Assembly (NCBI RefSeq): GCF_035582795.1
Contig: NC_134373.1
Coordinates: forward strand, 43,755,173-43,819,172
Origin: Mycteria americana
Lineage: Eukaryota; Chordata; Aves; Ciconiiformes; Ciconiidae
Length of the DNA: 64,000 nt
Reading direction: 5' to 3'
Positions 39,287 through 52,519 of the stretch are shown in pieces; position 1 is the first letter of the stretch; the number at the start of each line of letters is the position of its first letter. Below the pieces are notes generated by a model that had not been told where the DNA came from, ran no database searches, and worked only from the letters and a program-made list of their open reading frames with translations. The translations under genes and the position numbers were made by a program.

Positions 39287-42255
39287 TAGTGCAGGGTTGG
39301 GGTAAAAGATTTTGCAGAGTATTTTAATCAGGCATTCTCTGAACAAATTTAAAGTGTTCTGTTGAATGATCTGTCCTAATGAGACTGCCCTGTTGGTTTC
39401 CAAATCAGCCTCTACCTTGGCTTCACAGGTAGGTCTGTAAATTAAAGGCCTGTAAAGAACACAGGAGCATTCCGCTGTCTGGCGCTTCGGCTTTATAATC
39501 TGAGTAAACCTGTGTCATTGTGCTAGACTCGGTCTTTCTGAGCTTTACAAAAAAACTCCTATTTGCCTCAATCCCTGAAATGTTAATTTTCATCTCTGAT
39601 TAAGCTGAAGACCCGTCGAGGCTCCTTTTATTAAGTCATGCAGACTCTTACCTGCTTCCTGAGGGCTAAATTTGGCTGAGAAAACCACTGTAATATTGTG
39701 TAATTAATTTGCCAGTCAAATAATTTCTGCAGGGCTATAATTTACTTATCTGTCTGCAACCCTAACGAATCTCCCGGTTCAGCACTTTAATCCTGTTTTC
39801 TGCCTTTTTATCTCCTTTTTTAACTCTAACTTTCGTAATTCTTTACTATGGGCTGATTTGTAACCTGTATTTTTGGGATGTTCTTATGATGTTCTCACCG
39901 GGAACAACAAAAAACAGCTAAACACTTAGTCTTTGTAGTAGGCCTTGCATGACTGGGAACTAATGAAAGACTTCCTTGCTTTATTCCTCCATTTCACCAC
40001 ATACAAGGGAGTTCATTCAATAAAAATCAAAGATGTAAAAATACAGGAGAAAAAGCGATTTGTATTTGGAGGACTTAAGGTTGTAACTTCATTCAGACTC
40101 AGTCTAACATAGGTGCAGAACTTCCGAAAGGTTGTTCTGGGCACTCTATTCCCTGATGAGCGGCAGTGGATAAAAGCTATTTGGTAAATGTAACATTGGC
40201 ATTTTTTTTAGTTGTTTAACTTTGCAAATTGCAACTCTGTCCTCGTTTTTTAGTTCTAATACATTTCTTATTTAAAATGGTTCGGGAAGTGGCATAAGTA
40301 AGTAGTTAGTGTGTTGTTCTGAATCTCCGCAATTTGTCACTTTACAGTTTTCCTGATCACCGGCAGGAATGTTTTGTGAAGGAGGATGGGAATGGTAAAC
40401 AAAGCATAAATAATGTAAGAGATTCGTGAATATTCTGCACTGACTCATTGGATACTTCCAACAAACGGACAGTATGATCATATGATAGAAGAAAAAGGAC
40501 TTTAGCTCTTTGTTTATAAATGGCTGATGCCATTGCCACGGGCTCTAGCGCTTGGTCAAGACTTGCAGCAGCACACAGGGGGTTGCAGTGTCAAAAACGG
40601 AAGGAAGACGGCACAAGCAGGGAGCAGAGACCTCGCGCAGGCCAGGCAGGTTTGTAATCGCGCAAGGCCACGAATGTGTACGGCTGAGCTGGATCAATGA
40701 AAGGAATACTCTTCATATGCTTGTTCTATACTGCAGTGCTTTGCTTCTGTATTCTACTGAATGAGAGTGTTTATCTGAAGAAGGAATTTTGCGTGCAAAC
40801 ATTCAGTGCTGGGAACAAGTGCAGTGATAGGAAGCTTTCGGAAAGAAATGCAGAAACACCTATGTGTCTCTTCGGAATTTCATTGTGATCGTTCTTGTGC
40901 GGTCCGGACATCAGGTAGCTTTGAAACGGAACTCCTTTCAGGCTGGACTACAGAAATCCATCAGCTTGGAGAAAAATTGCTGTGGAAAATACAGAGTGAA
41001 TTTAAGCATGTATCTAACGAGAATCAATGAAAAATGCAAAAACTTGAGCAGATTCAATGAAAACCCCGACCCCAGGGACCGGGAAATGCGTAAGGTTTGC
41101 AAGGTACCAGGAATGAGTTAATCCCACCAAGGAATGCGGAGGAGCTGCCAGATAACAGAGTGACATTGTTTTTCCCTGATGTCAGCACAGAAACCCAAAC
41201 ACAAAGAGGTGAATGTAGTCCTCTGAGAGAGCTCTTGAGAGAGCTGAATGTCGAGCTTGTGCCCTGGCATCCAGCAGCGTTAAAAACCGCTCGGCACAAG
41301 ATGACAAAGTGTTTCCTGGAACCAGGGGCTGCCCCCAGACATCTGGGCAGGACGGGCGCTGTGGGCGATAGTCGGAAGGATCATGAGATGTGCATGTGGC
41401 AGCGCTGGGAGCTGTGTCGCTGCTGCGGCGGCAACAGGGTCCCGCTTCTGCCTCCTGAAGTTTTGAGAACATGCAGCTCTGGCAGGCTTGGGCTTACCAC
41501 CGAGCGGATTTATAGCCATCTATGGGTCCTTTCATCTACTTTACAGCTCAGTCTAAGGCATCCTATTTTCTCCCATAGCATCCACATGTTGAGTCTTGCC
41601 TGAATAATTCAATTTATTCTGTATTTGGTAGGTGATGGTCTAGAGGGTATTTAGATCTAGCTGCAATAGAAGCGTTGTTTCACTTTAATATAGGCAGCAC
41701 ATAAGCTCTCGTATTGGTTCCACTGGGATAGTAATTAAATACCTGCTGATATGCTTTGGATCTGTAGCTGCTCTTCTCAGAATGTGCTCTGCCCTGATCC
41801 ACCTCCTGAAGAGGAAGTTTCACAATTGGACTGACTGTCCATCACAGCTGAGAAATCCATAAAGGCATAGTAATATCTGTATTATTCATTTTCTACTATT
41901 CTGAAATCTACAGAAAGGTAAACAAAAGGAGAAAAACCTGAAGAGTCGGTTTTAAATTGCTTTGTGTTTTTATTGCAGTGGTTGGTATTAACCTGCTCTG
42001 CACCCTCGGCTCAGCCTTCTTAGGAGCCACTGCTATGCTGTGCTGTGCGTTATCAGACAAATCAAATAGTTTGTGTGTTCTGTTAATTATGAAAATCAAA
42101 TTCAGTAACTCCTAGAAAGCTGCTTCTGAAAATCTGTTTTGAAGAAAGTCAAGCTGTTAAATGCTGCTTTCTGACAGGATAGAAAAACGTGAGTCGCGGA
42201 GGTTACGAATGTCAAAGTGGGGTGCACTGGAGGAGCCGCGCTCGGTGGCGAAGGG
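39287..42255. other. Intergenic DNA with a possible conserved element
   Basis: No gene. Bases about 39570-39800 show balanced, non-repetitive sequence with homeodomain-like TAATTAAT and AATAATTT motifs, resembling a conserved enhancer. The remainder holds only short frames. Confidence 0.4.
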
Positions 42256-42282
42256 TCCTCCTCCTCCTCCTCCTCCTCCTCT
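42256..42282. repeat. (CTC)n microsatellite
   Basis: About nine CTC triplets on the plus strand. Confidence 0.85.
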
Positions 42283-42799
42283 CAGGCTCGGTGAAAGGGG
42301 TACGGCTGCTTGCAGCGGCTCCCTGTAACAGTATACATCGAATGCACTATAGTATTATGTGCTATAGTACAGATGCAAGTTGAGGGGAGAATAGCACATA
42401 TCATGGAGGTGGTGCTGAGATTCTGAAAATAAACTTGAACGGAGAGTGGGACCAGGTAGTTCCCACTAATGGAAGTTGCTGGTTTTGCTGGGAATAGAAA
42501 GAACCTGGTTGGGTTCTTTTAGTATCAGGGCTCTAAACCTGCCATATTTAGATAGGAAAAATATCCTAGAAGAGCTGCATTTTATGTCATGATAAGGAAT
42601 CTCTTACTTGACAGCTTAGAAGCTTAGATTTGTCAGGAGGATCTCAGATTCAAGAAGCTGCGCTGAAGATGTGTGTGTTAACACGAGGAATCATTGCAGA
42701 TTTTCATGGGTAGGAGCAAGGATCCGGTTAAAATCCATTCTAAAAGAAACAACAGAGTGTTTTGATCGCAACCCTTGAATTCTTTGAGGGAAAAAAACC

Positions 42800-43560
42800 C
42801 CGTGAAGTTGACGGATCTCAACGGCCGGGCGCCCGCAGCGGCCCCAGCGCCGGCCCCGGGCAGACGGGGCAGCCCTCGCCCCGCCGGGGGAGCGCGGCCC
42901 CAGCCCTGCCCCGCGGCCCCGCCGCCCTCCCGCCCCGACCCTGCGGCCGCGGGGCGCTTCCTCCCGCCGGCGGCCCGGGGCCTCAGGCCGGCGGGGATGG
43001 CGGCTCTCCCCGCGGGGTGCGCGTCGTGCGCTGGCCGCAGGCTCCGGCTTCTGTGCAAAACCCCGGCGCCCGGGGCTGACGGGGCACAGCGCCCTGCCCG
43101 CGCCCTGCCCCGGCCCTCTGACAGCGCGGGCTGGCGCCTGGCTGCTGCTGAGGGGCCGGGGAGGCCTCAGGCCGGCCCGGGGCTCTTCCCGCCTCGCTGT
43201 GCGCGCCCCGGGCGCCGGGGAGGCAGGCGGGGATGTGCCGGGCGGGGTCCGGAGGGCTTCCCGAGGAGCTCGGAACGGCTCTAGGCACCGAGGTGCGGGG
43301 AGAGAAAGACGGCGAAGCAGGCTTTAACAGGCTCGGGTGGAAGCGCGGCCGCTGGCGTTATTCCACGCTCGCGGGCCAAGCGCGGGCCGGGCCGGCGCCA
43401 GCTGGGCGCTCCGTCCCGCGGGAGCCCCGCTGCCGCCGGGGCCGCGCCTGCCAGGCCAGCGGGAGCTGTGGGCAGCGGGACGCGGCCGGGGGCGGCGGCA
43501 GCGCGGGGGCGGCGGCAGCCGCGGCCCGGCGGGGCGTTGGGCCCGGCCGCCCTCTGATAG
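42800..43560. other. CpG island upstream of tRNA-Ala
   Basis: About 750 bp of very GC-rich, CpG-dense sequence between AT-rich flanks. Several open frames run through it. The best-initiated is plus-strand 42997-43284, starting MAALPAGCASCAGRR in a GGGGATGG context, but it resembles no family I know. The island may simply be the open-chromatin domain of the tRNA pair or may hold a Pol II promoter. Confidence 0.6.
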
Positions 43561-43585
43561 CGGCCGGCGGAGGGCCCTGGCAGCC

Positions 43586-43657
43586 GGGGATGTAGCTCAG
43601 TGGTAGAGCGCGCGCTTCGCATGTGTGAGGTCCCGGGTTCAATCCCCGGCATCTCCA
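43586..43657 (+). tRNA. tRNA-Ala (anticodon CGC)
   Basis: A 72-nt cloverleaf. Acceptor GGGGATG pairs with CATCTCC and is followed by discriminator A. D-arm GCTC/GAGC. Anticodon stem CGCGC/GTGTG (with two G-U pairs) around loop TTCGCAT, giving anticodon CGC. T-arm CCGGG-TTCAATC-CCCGG. A-box and B-box promoter sequences are intact and there is no intron. CCA is not encoded, as is normal in eukaryotes. The molecule would be charged with alanine and read GCG codons. It sits at the edge of a GC island and faces tRNA-Gly 220 bp away. Confidence 0.97.
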
Positions 43658-43667
43658 GCGGCTACTC

Positions 43668-43671
43668 TTTT
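43668..43671 (+). terminator. Pol III terminator of tRNA-Ala
   Basis: TTTT begins 11 nt after the tRNA 3' end and is followed almost at once by a run of about 18 T (43673-43690), a strong RNA polymerase III stop. Confidence 0.85.
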
Positions 43672-43866
43672 CTTTTTTTTTTTTTTTTTTCTTCCCCCGC
43701 CCTCCCGTTTACCGCCGGGACGGGCCGTCGCCAGCAGCGCGCCGGGCCGCCGGCACGACGTGTCCTCGCCCCCACGGCGCAGCTTCTTCCCGCTCGGGAA
43801 CCCCGCGGGGAAAATAAAAGGGCGCTGGAAGTGCCGCGGCCTTAAACTGCGGCCGTTTCCGCCGCG

Positions 43867-43870
43867 AAAA
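43867..43870 (-). terminator. Pol III terminator of tRNA-Gly
   Basis: TTTT on the minus strand (AAAA on plus), 7 nt beyond the tRNA-Gly 3' end; a minimal vertebrate Pol III stop signal. Confidence 0.8.
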
Positions 43871-43877
43871 GGGAACC

Positions 43878-43948
43878 TGCATTGGCCGGGAATCGAACCC
43901 GGGCCTCCCGCGTGGCAGGCGAGAATTCTACCACTGAACCACCAATGC
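43878..43948 (-). tRNA. tRNA-Gly (anticodon GCC)
   Basis: A 71-nt cloverleaf on the minus strand. Acceptor GCATTGG pairs with CCAATGC plus discriminator A. The D-arm contains GGTTCAGTGGTAGAA, the anticodon loop contains GCC, and the T-arm has GGTTCGATTCC. It closely resembles the standard vertebrate tRNA-Gly-GCC, and both internal Pol III promoter boxes are intact. It is transcribed towards tRNA-Ala, tail to tail. Confidence 0.97.
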
Positions 43949-46900
43949 GCTGCCGGCTGCCCCTTCTGTGGCTCAGTGCATATATTGGGGGTTTTAATTT
44001 CTTTTTTCCCTCCTTTTTTCAGTTCCATGTTCACGGTCAGTAGTTTTGAACTGTTATTTTTAAGGTAAAAAAAAGTTTTTTTAGGAAGTTAGCAATGTCT
44101 GTATACGTTTTTCCTCTAAAGGATAAAAAACCCCTAGGAAATTGTATAATATACCCATCATCCTTTACATCTAAAAGCTTTCAGACCAAGTCACAAAAGG
44201 TGTATTTTTGTTCCTTTTCCACACTGGAAGGACTTTGCCAGAGGAGGCCACCAGTTAAGAGCTCAGAGGCTCACAGGACCTACTAATAGAGGAATCACGA
44301 CAGTACAACATCCGGATTTACACCTCTGTGTTTCGTCAACTGATGTAGTACTACGGGTCCTGACACGTCAGTACAATGTAACCTTGCGTAGTGATGAGAT
44401 AGCAATAGAATGCCATTGCTTGCACTGTGATGTAATGATGCCAAGTTCTAATATAAATTATGTACAGTCTTGACATTTAGTTTGTCTTGGACGCGCTCCC
44501 AAGAACGGCCACGCATGGGCCACAGAGTTCAGGGAAAAGCAGCATCGAGTGTTTCGCGTCAAGAGAACATTCAGATGTAAGTACGGGAAGAATAGCTGTG
44601 CTTAAGAATGCCCTCAGACAGGATGAACACCTACCACTAACCATCTCATGAAAGGTAGTAAGCAGGCATTTTCTTCTTCAACGAACAGTAATTTAACACT
44701 ACAGATAACGTTCCAATTTCCCGTGTGAACACATGTTAACTCCAAAACGTAGACTGCCCTATGGAGGGCCCTCTGCTTGCCGGTCCTGCAGCTACTACCT
44801 ACCTGTTCTGCATGGCTCGTTCAGTTCATCGAGGGGGTGAATTTTTTCTGCACGCGTAAAACAGAAGCTGAGCAAAACTTGTGTTCTCAGTGAATCTGGA
44901 AAGAAAGTCAAGGCCACAATTTGCTCGCCGGCCAGTTGGGTACCAGGTGACAGCATTTCCCAGTCACCTCTGGCCCGGAGGAGCAATGCAGGCCAGTAAT
45001 GATGCCATTACAGCTCCCTTTCCCCTAAGCTTAATTGCAACTTCTTAATTTCCACTGGCAGAAAGTAACATAGTGAATACTGCAGGTAATAACTATTTAG
45101 GCTATTGCTTACACTGCACCAGTCAGCCTTGAAAAACTCTTTTCCCAGACAAGCATAGGACCAGAAATCCCAAAGCAGTTATGCAAAAAATATTCATATG
45201 GAGAAGACTTCAATTGACTATTTTAAAATATCTGAAAGTTAGCCAAGCTGAGGTAAATAGCAATAGTTGACCGACTAGTTTCCTCCCCTACTTTTATTCT
45301 CTCACCCCCTTTCATTTCTGGTGAGCTGGGACACTGCAAGGCAGGGGATGGCTGGCGGGGGCACGGATCTGGCAACGTCTGCGCAGAGCCGCGTGGGAAC
45401 CAGCAGCGCTCCGGGGGAGAGGAGTCCTTGGGCTGGTTCTCCTGGGCAGCTCGCGGTGAGGAAGAGAACAGGCTCTGTTCCTGCGGAACTGCCGCTCGTT
45501 AGAGAATCATTTTACAGAGGATCACCACAGTAACAAACTTTGCACTGTCAGCCAGCCTGTCTCGTTCCCAGAGTAGAAATGAAACCCGTTCTTGCACTCA
45601 TAGTTAATAATTTAGAGAACAGTTTCCCATGTCCATTAGACCGTGTTTTGCATCTGCTCAGAACATCTGTGGGTGTTGGCTGACGTACTACTGAGAACTC
45701 TGTAAATCAGGAAGAGTTTGGCAACTCACATGCCTCACTGGAGCTCAGATGTTGCTCTAGAACATGCTCCAGAAACCCTTTTTCAAGCTGCATGACACAG
45801 GCTCATACTTGGCTTCCCTTTAAAAATGACTGGATGTAGGAGAATGCTGAATGAAGGAGAGAATCAAGACCTATAATATTAGAAAATGGTGGTTTAGAGT
45901 CGCAGAACTGGTGAAAATTTCAGAGGATTGGTTCAGCTGATTAAGAATCTGCATCCTACTCCAGTGAGACAAGGAGTCCTTAGGAGTTCATTGGCTTAAT
46001 CATCACAACGGTTGGGAGAACGCTCCTGCAAATCCTCAGTGCAGAAGGATAAGGCTAGCAGAACAGTACAGGAACACTCTGTGAAATTACCATCCTAAAC
46101 AAAATTTAAGTACAAATGCTTCATAAAAATAACTGTGTTTCTAGCTGTCATCCATAAAACATATATAATTTTGGAAGTTCAGTAGACGGCTTGAATGGCA
46201 TCAAGAATCCAACTTCATATAACAAGGTGATAGATCTAGGGAACTACTTTTAGTGAGATTGCTTAAAATGTACTTTTGTACGTTTCCACCCAACATCTGA
46301 CGAATGGGTGAGGGGGTTATCTTGTCAGAGACTCAGGACAACGTCTCCTTCGGTTCAGTTAAAAATCTTTCAGGCAGCTAAGGACACGCCATAGACCTTC
46401 ACCAGAAACAAGGAAGGCAAAACTTGTTACAGGAAGAAGGGAAAGGATTTTCTTAGGCCTTTTTATCCCCCAGAAGGGGCCAGAAACATTTTTTTCCATT
46501 CTGGGTCACCTTTAAAGGGACTCTGATCTGGATACTTCTGGCTAAGGCTTGACAGAGTGTCTTCCCACAGGGCTCTGCTGCTGCAGAGCAGAACCAAGGA
46601 GCTCCAGGTGCTGCTGCCGACTCTGCCGCGTACCTCTGAGGAGGATGCTGTAGCTCAGGGGCACTTGTAGCCTCAAACATCCCAAGTTCAGCTAGTGCAG
46701 CTGCAACAGGAACAAGGTAGGGACTGATCAATAGGCAGCGGTAAAACAGCTCAAGCCAAGCTTAAAACTGCAGGTGTGGATTACCTGGGGTGGGGTAAGT
46801 GGATATCATTCATTCCCTTCTCCCTAGCTGGTATGACCACACGTTCCCGTGTCACGCGGTAGGATTGCAGCAGGAAAGCCATCCGCTTTAAAGCTGGTGT

Positions 46901-49900
46901 TGCATCAATCCCTCTATTAGTATAGAAAAAAGAGAAAGTGTGATGCTACAAATGTACCTGTACCATTTGCTCTGATTCACCTCTTCACGTGGAGCTGTAT
47001 TAAACAGAGATCTTGTTAGAAATAATGCCCAAGGAGTAATTCAGACCGACCTGAAATATAACATACCTCTTTGTAAGAACCAGCTGCCTGCTCACCAGTT
47101 TCTCATGCTTAACTAACACATACCTAATACTTAATATTACCAGGAAGGTCCAGTCAAGACTTGTTCCTGGCCCCCAAAATAATGAAGGATAACTGCAGGC
47201 CTTTCAAAATGGCTTCTAAAAGCCTCTTCAGTAAAGGCTTCCAAACCGTGCTCTTGTCTCTGTTTCCAGAGTGCAGAAAATTTGAACCATGCCTGGCAAG
47301 TCCTCTGCTGAGTGGAGTACACGCACATCAACTTGATTTTAGCAGGTCACGGAATAAGCTGGGCATTTAAAAATATCCACCTACCCAAAAGGACAAATGA
47401 ATACATATTGTGGAGCCTTCAGCAAAGATTGTTGAAACAAAACAAACAAAACAATCGTGGTAATCTTTTAGGTAAGACTTATAATGTAGAACAACTTGTC
47501 AGTGCAGGTTAAAGTTTTAAGGCCTAGCAATTTTGACAGCGTCCCTTTGAGCACAGTGAGAGCGCAGGGACGAGCAGGACAGCAAAAGGTCACTTGGTCA
47601 CACATATCTGCTGCCTCTTTTAAGTTTAGCTCAAGACCCACTAGGCACGTCCCAATTAATTATTTAAATCTGCAGGGAAAACTATTTCTGTAGATGAAAA
47701 GGTAGAATCTTAAATTCTGGGAAGCTACAGGATGGCTGGCGTGGCCAAAAATAGTGCGAAGAGGAAGCCGAGGCGTGGTACCCGATCCACAGGCTTCAGA
47801 CACCGAGAGAAGCCGTTTACATCCAGTAACACTGATTTGTTTCAGATACCAGCGAAATGGAAACTTACAGATTTTCCTATATCCCTTTCTTTCAACTGAA
47901 CAGCTCTGGATTACAAAAGGTCACCGAACCCAAGCTGACAATGATATATGTGCTTATTTGAAACAACTTTTCCCAACGCAACTATTGATTATGTTGCTAG
48001 CGATCTGCATAAGTTCCTTATAAACCTGTGGACACCCCGAAAATGTTTGTCCCAGATACCATTCAGATGGTCACAAGCGACAGCCATCAGGCTAGCAATG
48101 CTAGTGAAATGGGCATTGGAAGAGCACAAGGGACGCACATCCTGTATTTCTTCATTATGTACTAGAATATTAGGCTAGGGCTTTCAGAGTGATTGCATAT
48201 GTCTTTGAACAGGTTTTCTAAGATTTATCCCTAATCAATCCAACGGAAAAAATATCTGGATAAAAAGCAGATGTGTATATTCATTGGGGCTGATTTTGGT
48301 CTGTCATTGTCTGAGAGAAAACAATAATATAGCACAAATTCCAAAAGGCCTTTTGCATCCCATTTTCTGAATATAATCTCTCTGGCACATGTAAAGAGAA
48401 AATAAATTTAAAAGATTTTTTTCATATTTCTTGCCACAAAGATCTTTAAACAACAGAAAATGAATACTCTTGAATAGTCCAAGCAGTCTTGCTTTCTAAA
48501 AGATACTCTCTTTCTTTTCTCTCTCTCTACCAATGGAATTCACATTCTCTGTTAGACCTAGCTCAGCTGTTTGCCCCAGAAAAATACGGATACTCCACAT
48601 GGCTTCTTTCCATTGCCTGGCTTTCCCATAGTTAAGCTGCCTGTGCTACCATTGCAGGGAGAGGCCAATTAATTATCGTGTTTGTTCTGCAACAAATAAT
48701 GTGACCTGTGACCTTATTCTTTTAAAACTGCAATTTTTGCATTTATTTCTGTGACTCAGCCCTGATGTGTTATCTTTATACAACAGCAAACAATAAGACA
48801 TAATTATGATGATAACACATTACTTCAGTTTTAATAGAAAAATGAGCCACTTTCTCCTTTCAGACGCACACACACACAGACACAGGGGACGTTTTTATCT
48901 GTTGCAGTGTATTGCCGTGTTTCAACACTGGCAATACAGCCCTGCTTCAGTCGGTAAGCTGAGTATCTGATATGAAGCAATACAGCTGTATTTCCGAATG
49001 ATACCTGACACCAGCAGCCAGAGATGGGAACACTTTTAAATGTTTCATCACAGCCATGACTAAGTACTTTTATTTTCCAACGGGAGGACCTACCATGGAT
49101 CTGCTTGAAAAAATCTCGGTAGAGAAATTCTGCTTCTGTTTCTGTCACTTCATTTCAACTCTTCTGCGATTATTGTTACCCCTTGCTCCTCACAAAGACA
49201 GTTTCCTGAAGACAAATTAGGAGAAAACATATTTGTGAACGTACGAACAGATTTTCTTCTTATGATACATAACTTTGGCACGCAGTCAGGAAATGATGAT
49301 AATCTTTTCCTCTATCTTTCCTTGCTAATGAAGAGAAACTGCCTCTGGGGTTAAGGACAAAAGGTGAAATCTCCCTGAACACAATTTACACCTGCTGAGC
49401 ACATGATTCGGGCATCTAAAATTCTTGCCTTGGCAGGTGTCCCAGGGACCAAGCCACACGCACGGAGACTTGGGAGGTAATATTTTCATCTAGACATTAA
49501 ATAAAAAACAGACTCAAGAGGGATGAATTTTGTGGTACTTTAAGGCATCTCATTTTTTTGCTTAACCTTGTAAAAATCTTTCACTATTCAAACTTATGAA
49601 GACCAATCTTTACCAACCAGTGACTAAGATAAAAACACAGTTGAAAAGTAACTAAGATAACAAGTCAGCTGTAGCTGAAAAGAGGCCTCATCAAGGGAGG
49701 AAAGAACCACCCATCCCTCATTTGTTGGTAGCTGCACCGTGGACCTGCGGAGAACCTCTCCTGGAAAGGGAGATTGCCAGGTAAATGTGGTCCTTAGAAC
49801 AGTTTTCACTCATTCCTGGATTTCCCTTTTATGAGAAGAGTAGTACAGCGCTCTCATTTACTAGCCCCTTTAAGATTTTGCTGCTTTGGAAGAGTTCATG

Positions 49901-51742
49901 AGATGCAGAAGTGCTGGGGTGCAGAATACGTTCACCTGGAAACCGGATGTAGACACATTTTACACTCATACACGGCCTTGTTTTGAATCAATCCAAAATC
50001 ACCATAAACTGATCCTGACAATGCAGCCACATCACGACAACCTTGAGGGGTGGGAGGACAGGATATTTTCCCAGTTCTAACAAATTCATGACGACGTTTT
50101 GAATATTTGTAAATAGACAGACGAAATGGCACATTTAGTGCCACGTTAGGGGGTAGGTATTCACATCTAGAACTTGTGTGTGTTGGGTCATGCTGAAATT
50201 ATTCACCACAAATTGCATACAAATCCTTTTTTTCCTAGCCCAATTCTTCCTCTTCCTTTCTCACACTCTCTCTCCAAAAAAAACCCCAAAACCATACCCC
50301 AAAAAATGATGAATCCACTTCTGGGGGTTTTTCCTTTCATTTTCCATTCTTTCTGTTCAGCTGAGGTATTCCCATGGATTCTAAGCCTGAATGTCTATGG
50401 AGTGTGCTAATTCCAGCTGCCACTAGAGATCTTACTTCCTTTTAAGAGCACTACCATGTCTCCTAATGTGTCTGGGATAAAAACTGCTTCCAGCATCGGC
50501 GGCCTGAATATCACTTACTTTGCAAAACTTCTGAAATCCAACCCTTGCAGTTGTTTACCGACTTTAAATGCCACCTAGGGAGTTGATAGCCATACATTAT
50601 TATTGCAGCTTCCAATTTAGCTCATCTGGGTATATCTGACCCAAGGGGGAGGGATTAGGTTCCTACGGCCTCCTCAGATGGGACCTGTTGCTGACATTTA
50701 GCTGGCTGACGGGGGACTGGAGCGTGCCTGAAGGACACTGTGGGAGGGAGACGTGCCCCATCCTTCATGGCAGCAGCAGGTTGTTTTTCCGTGCCTGATA
50801 GAAAACACGTCTCATGCTGCCCGTAAAGCATGTCGACTAAGCAGTGAGCACGGAAGAACAGCAATAAAAGCAGTTTCTGGGAGACAGCCAAGAAGCATGG
50901 GTAGACACAGCTGATCCCTGTATGCCTGGAAAGCAGGGAACCACGGACACTACAGTGCATTGGGTGCGTAGGGGTCCCGCGTGTGTGACACCGACTGCAT
51001 CGGGCAACTGACAGAGGCAGTGTACAGGCAAAGACAGACTCGTGACGGGCTTATGGGTATAAATAGTCACACGATCAGCTCGTGTTTTGGTCCAGCATGG
51101 AAAAGGAGATCCCAAACACTTGTGGAATCACAACTGCAGCACACTAAAAATGTAAATTTGCAGGGAAAAGCACAGCAAAAGTTCAGCAATGAGTTTTAGA
51201 GGGGGAGGAAGATCCTGGCATATTACTAATGTGTGTCTGGCTTTCTCACTGCAAAAGAAGCAACAGGCAGGAATCTCCAGATGATTCCCCCAAAAAACCA
51301 TAGCTATGTTTGTGAGCTGTGTCCCTAGGAGCCTGGAGGGTGGGAATCAGGATGAGAAACAAAGAGGACCATTAAAGACCATAACTCTTAGCAGCACCTC
51401 TTCCAAGTCTTGTCACTTGGTAGCACAGAACAGAAAGTAGTAAGAAGACTGAGGATACACAAAATGTCTCAAGGTATCATCCAGTCAGCAACTCACTTAT
51501 AAGCCTTACACAGCAAGTGCCCAGGGAAGTTCAAGATTGGAAATCTGCTATTTTGGAGAGGTAAAGAATTGGAAAGCTTTCAGTTCAGGAAGCCCTCAAC
51601 AGAGTAAAACAAGCCTGCATACTCTGCTGCAAAACCAAAGTGAGATCCACCCTGTCCCAGCACTTTGTGCTGCAAGTTTCCTCTCCGTGACAGTGTGAGT
51701 GTCATCCTGCGTTGGGCTCCATTAGCTGTGCCCCAGAGGGGC
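43949..51742. other. Intergenic DNA between the tRNA pair and the CR1 fragment
   Basis: About 7.8 kb of AT-rich sequence with only short frames. Two AAAGGTCA (NBRE-type) octamers occur at 47585-47592 and 47916-47923. A short CA run lies near 48867. No gene or RNA recognised. Confidence 0.5.
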
Positions 51743-51860
51743 AGAATCATAGAATCACAGAATATCTCAAGTTGGAAGGGACCCCTAAGGACCATCGAGT
51801 CCAACTCCCTGCTCCTTGCAGGACTACCTAAAACTAAACTGTACGACACAGACCATCGGC
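51743..51860 (-). mobile_element. CR1 LINE 3'-end fragment
   Basis: The plus strand reads AGAATCATAGAATCACAGAAT, then TTGGAAGGGACC, then GAGTCCAACTCCCTGCTCC, then GGACTACCTAAAACTAAAC. This is the reverse complement of the 3' end of avian CR1 (chicken repeat 1) non-LTR retrotransposons, with their terminal 8-bp ATTCTATG-type repeats. Only about 120 bp remain and no reverse-transcriptase frame is present, so it is a dead 5'-truncated copy. The right edge is approximate because similarity fades. Confidence 0.9.
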
Positions 51861-52519
51861 CAGAGGGTAGCTGTGCAGCCTGCCTGCAGGTGGAAAGCCT
51901 GGCTTCTAGTCTATGATAGACCTGGATTAACTGCTAAATTGCACTTCTGCCAAGTCCGGTAGAAATGGGGAGCTCAGCAGGGTTTCATGAGAAGTTTCAG
52001 TTCAAGTAAGAGAGCTGGTAGGATGTATCAAGTCACTGGGAGGCAGCCACTGCTTCATGCCATACTGAAGCCACTGGAGAGGACAACTGAAAGAGAGAAG
52101 ATGTGAATCTGGCTCTATACCTCCATTATGCACTGCCTATTTTTGTCGAAGGTGGACCGTCAGAGACTTCGCATTTTTCTGGTCTAGAATTTCCTCTGTG
52201 AACCATCCAGGTTATGAGTATGACAGCTCTAACACTGATCAAGAGATGTGTTGGAAAGGCCTTCTCTCTCTCCACTGCACTGCGCTTTAACCTGCTAGGC
52301 AAGCAAGGAAGGACCTGCGGTAGGTAAATGGACATTAAGATAACGTGCGTTAATATATATTAATTTAACGTAATGGATCTGTTCCCCGTTTATTTGTAAG
52401 GAGGAAACCTCTCTGTGACCCAAAGGCGAACCAGCGCCAGAATTCCTCAGAAACGAAGATGATAAATTCAATCAAACGCCAGTTCCCGGTTCAAAGGCAA
52501 GGGGAAACAACCCCAAGAA
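51861..52519. other. Upstream flank of the rightward CpG-island promoter
   Basis: AT-rich to mixed sequence containing an alternating TTAATATATATTAATTTAAC stretch near 52350. No gene seen. Confidence 0.5.

Noticed and set aside
39209-39403. Poly-tyrosine frame on the minus strand
   Set aside because: It is a translation of the AAT microsatellite.
47585-47923. Two exact NBRE octamers (AAAGGTCA) 331 bp apart, considered as NR4A autoregulatory sites
   Set aside because: An 8-mer is expected about twice by chance in 64 kb counting both strands; another occurs at 63161, so there is no enrichment.
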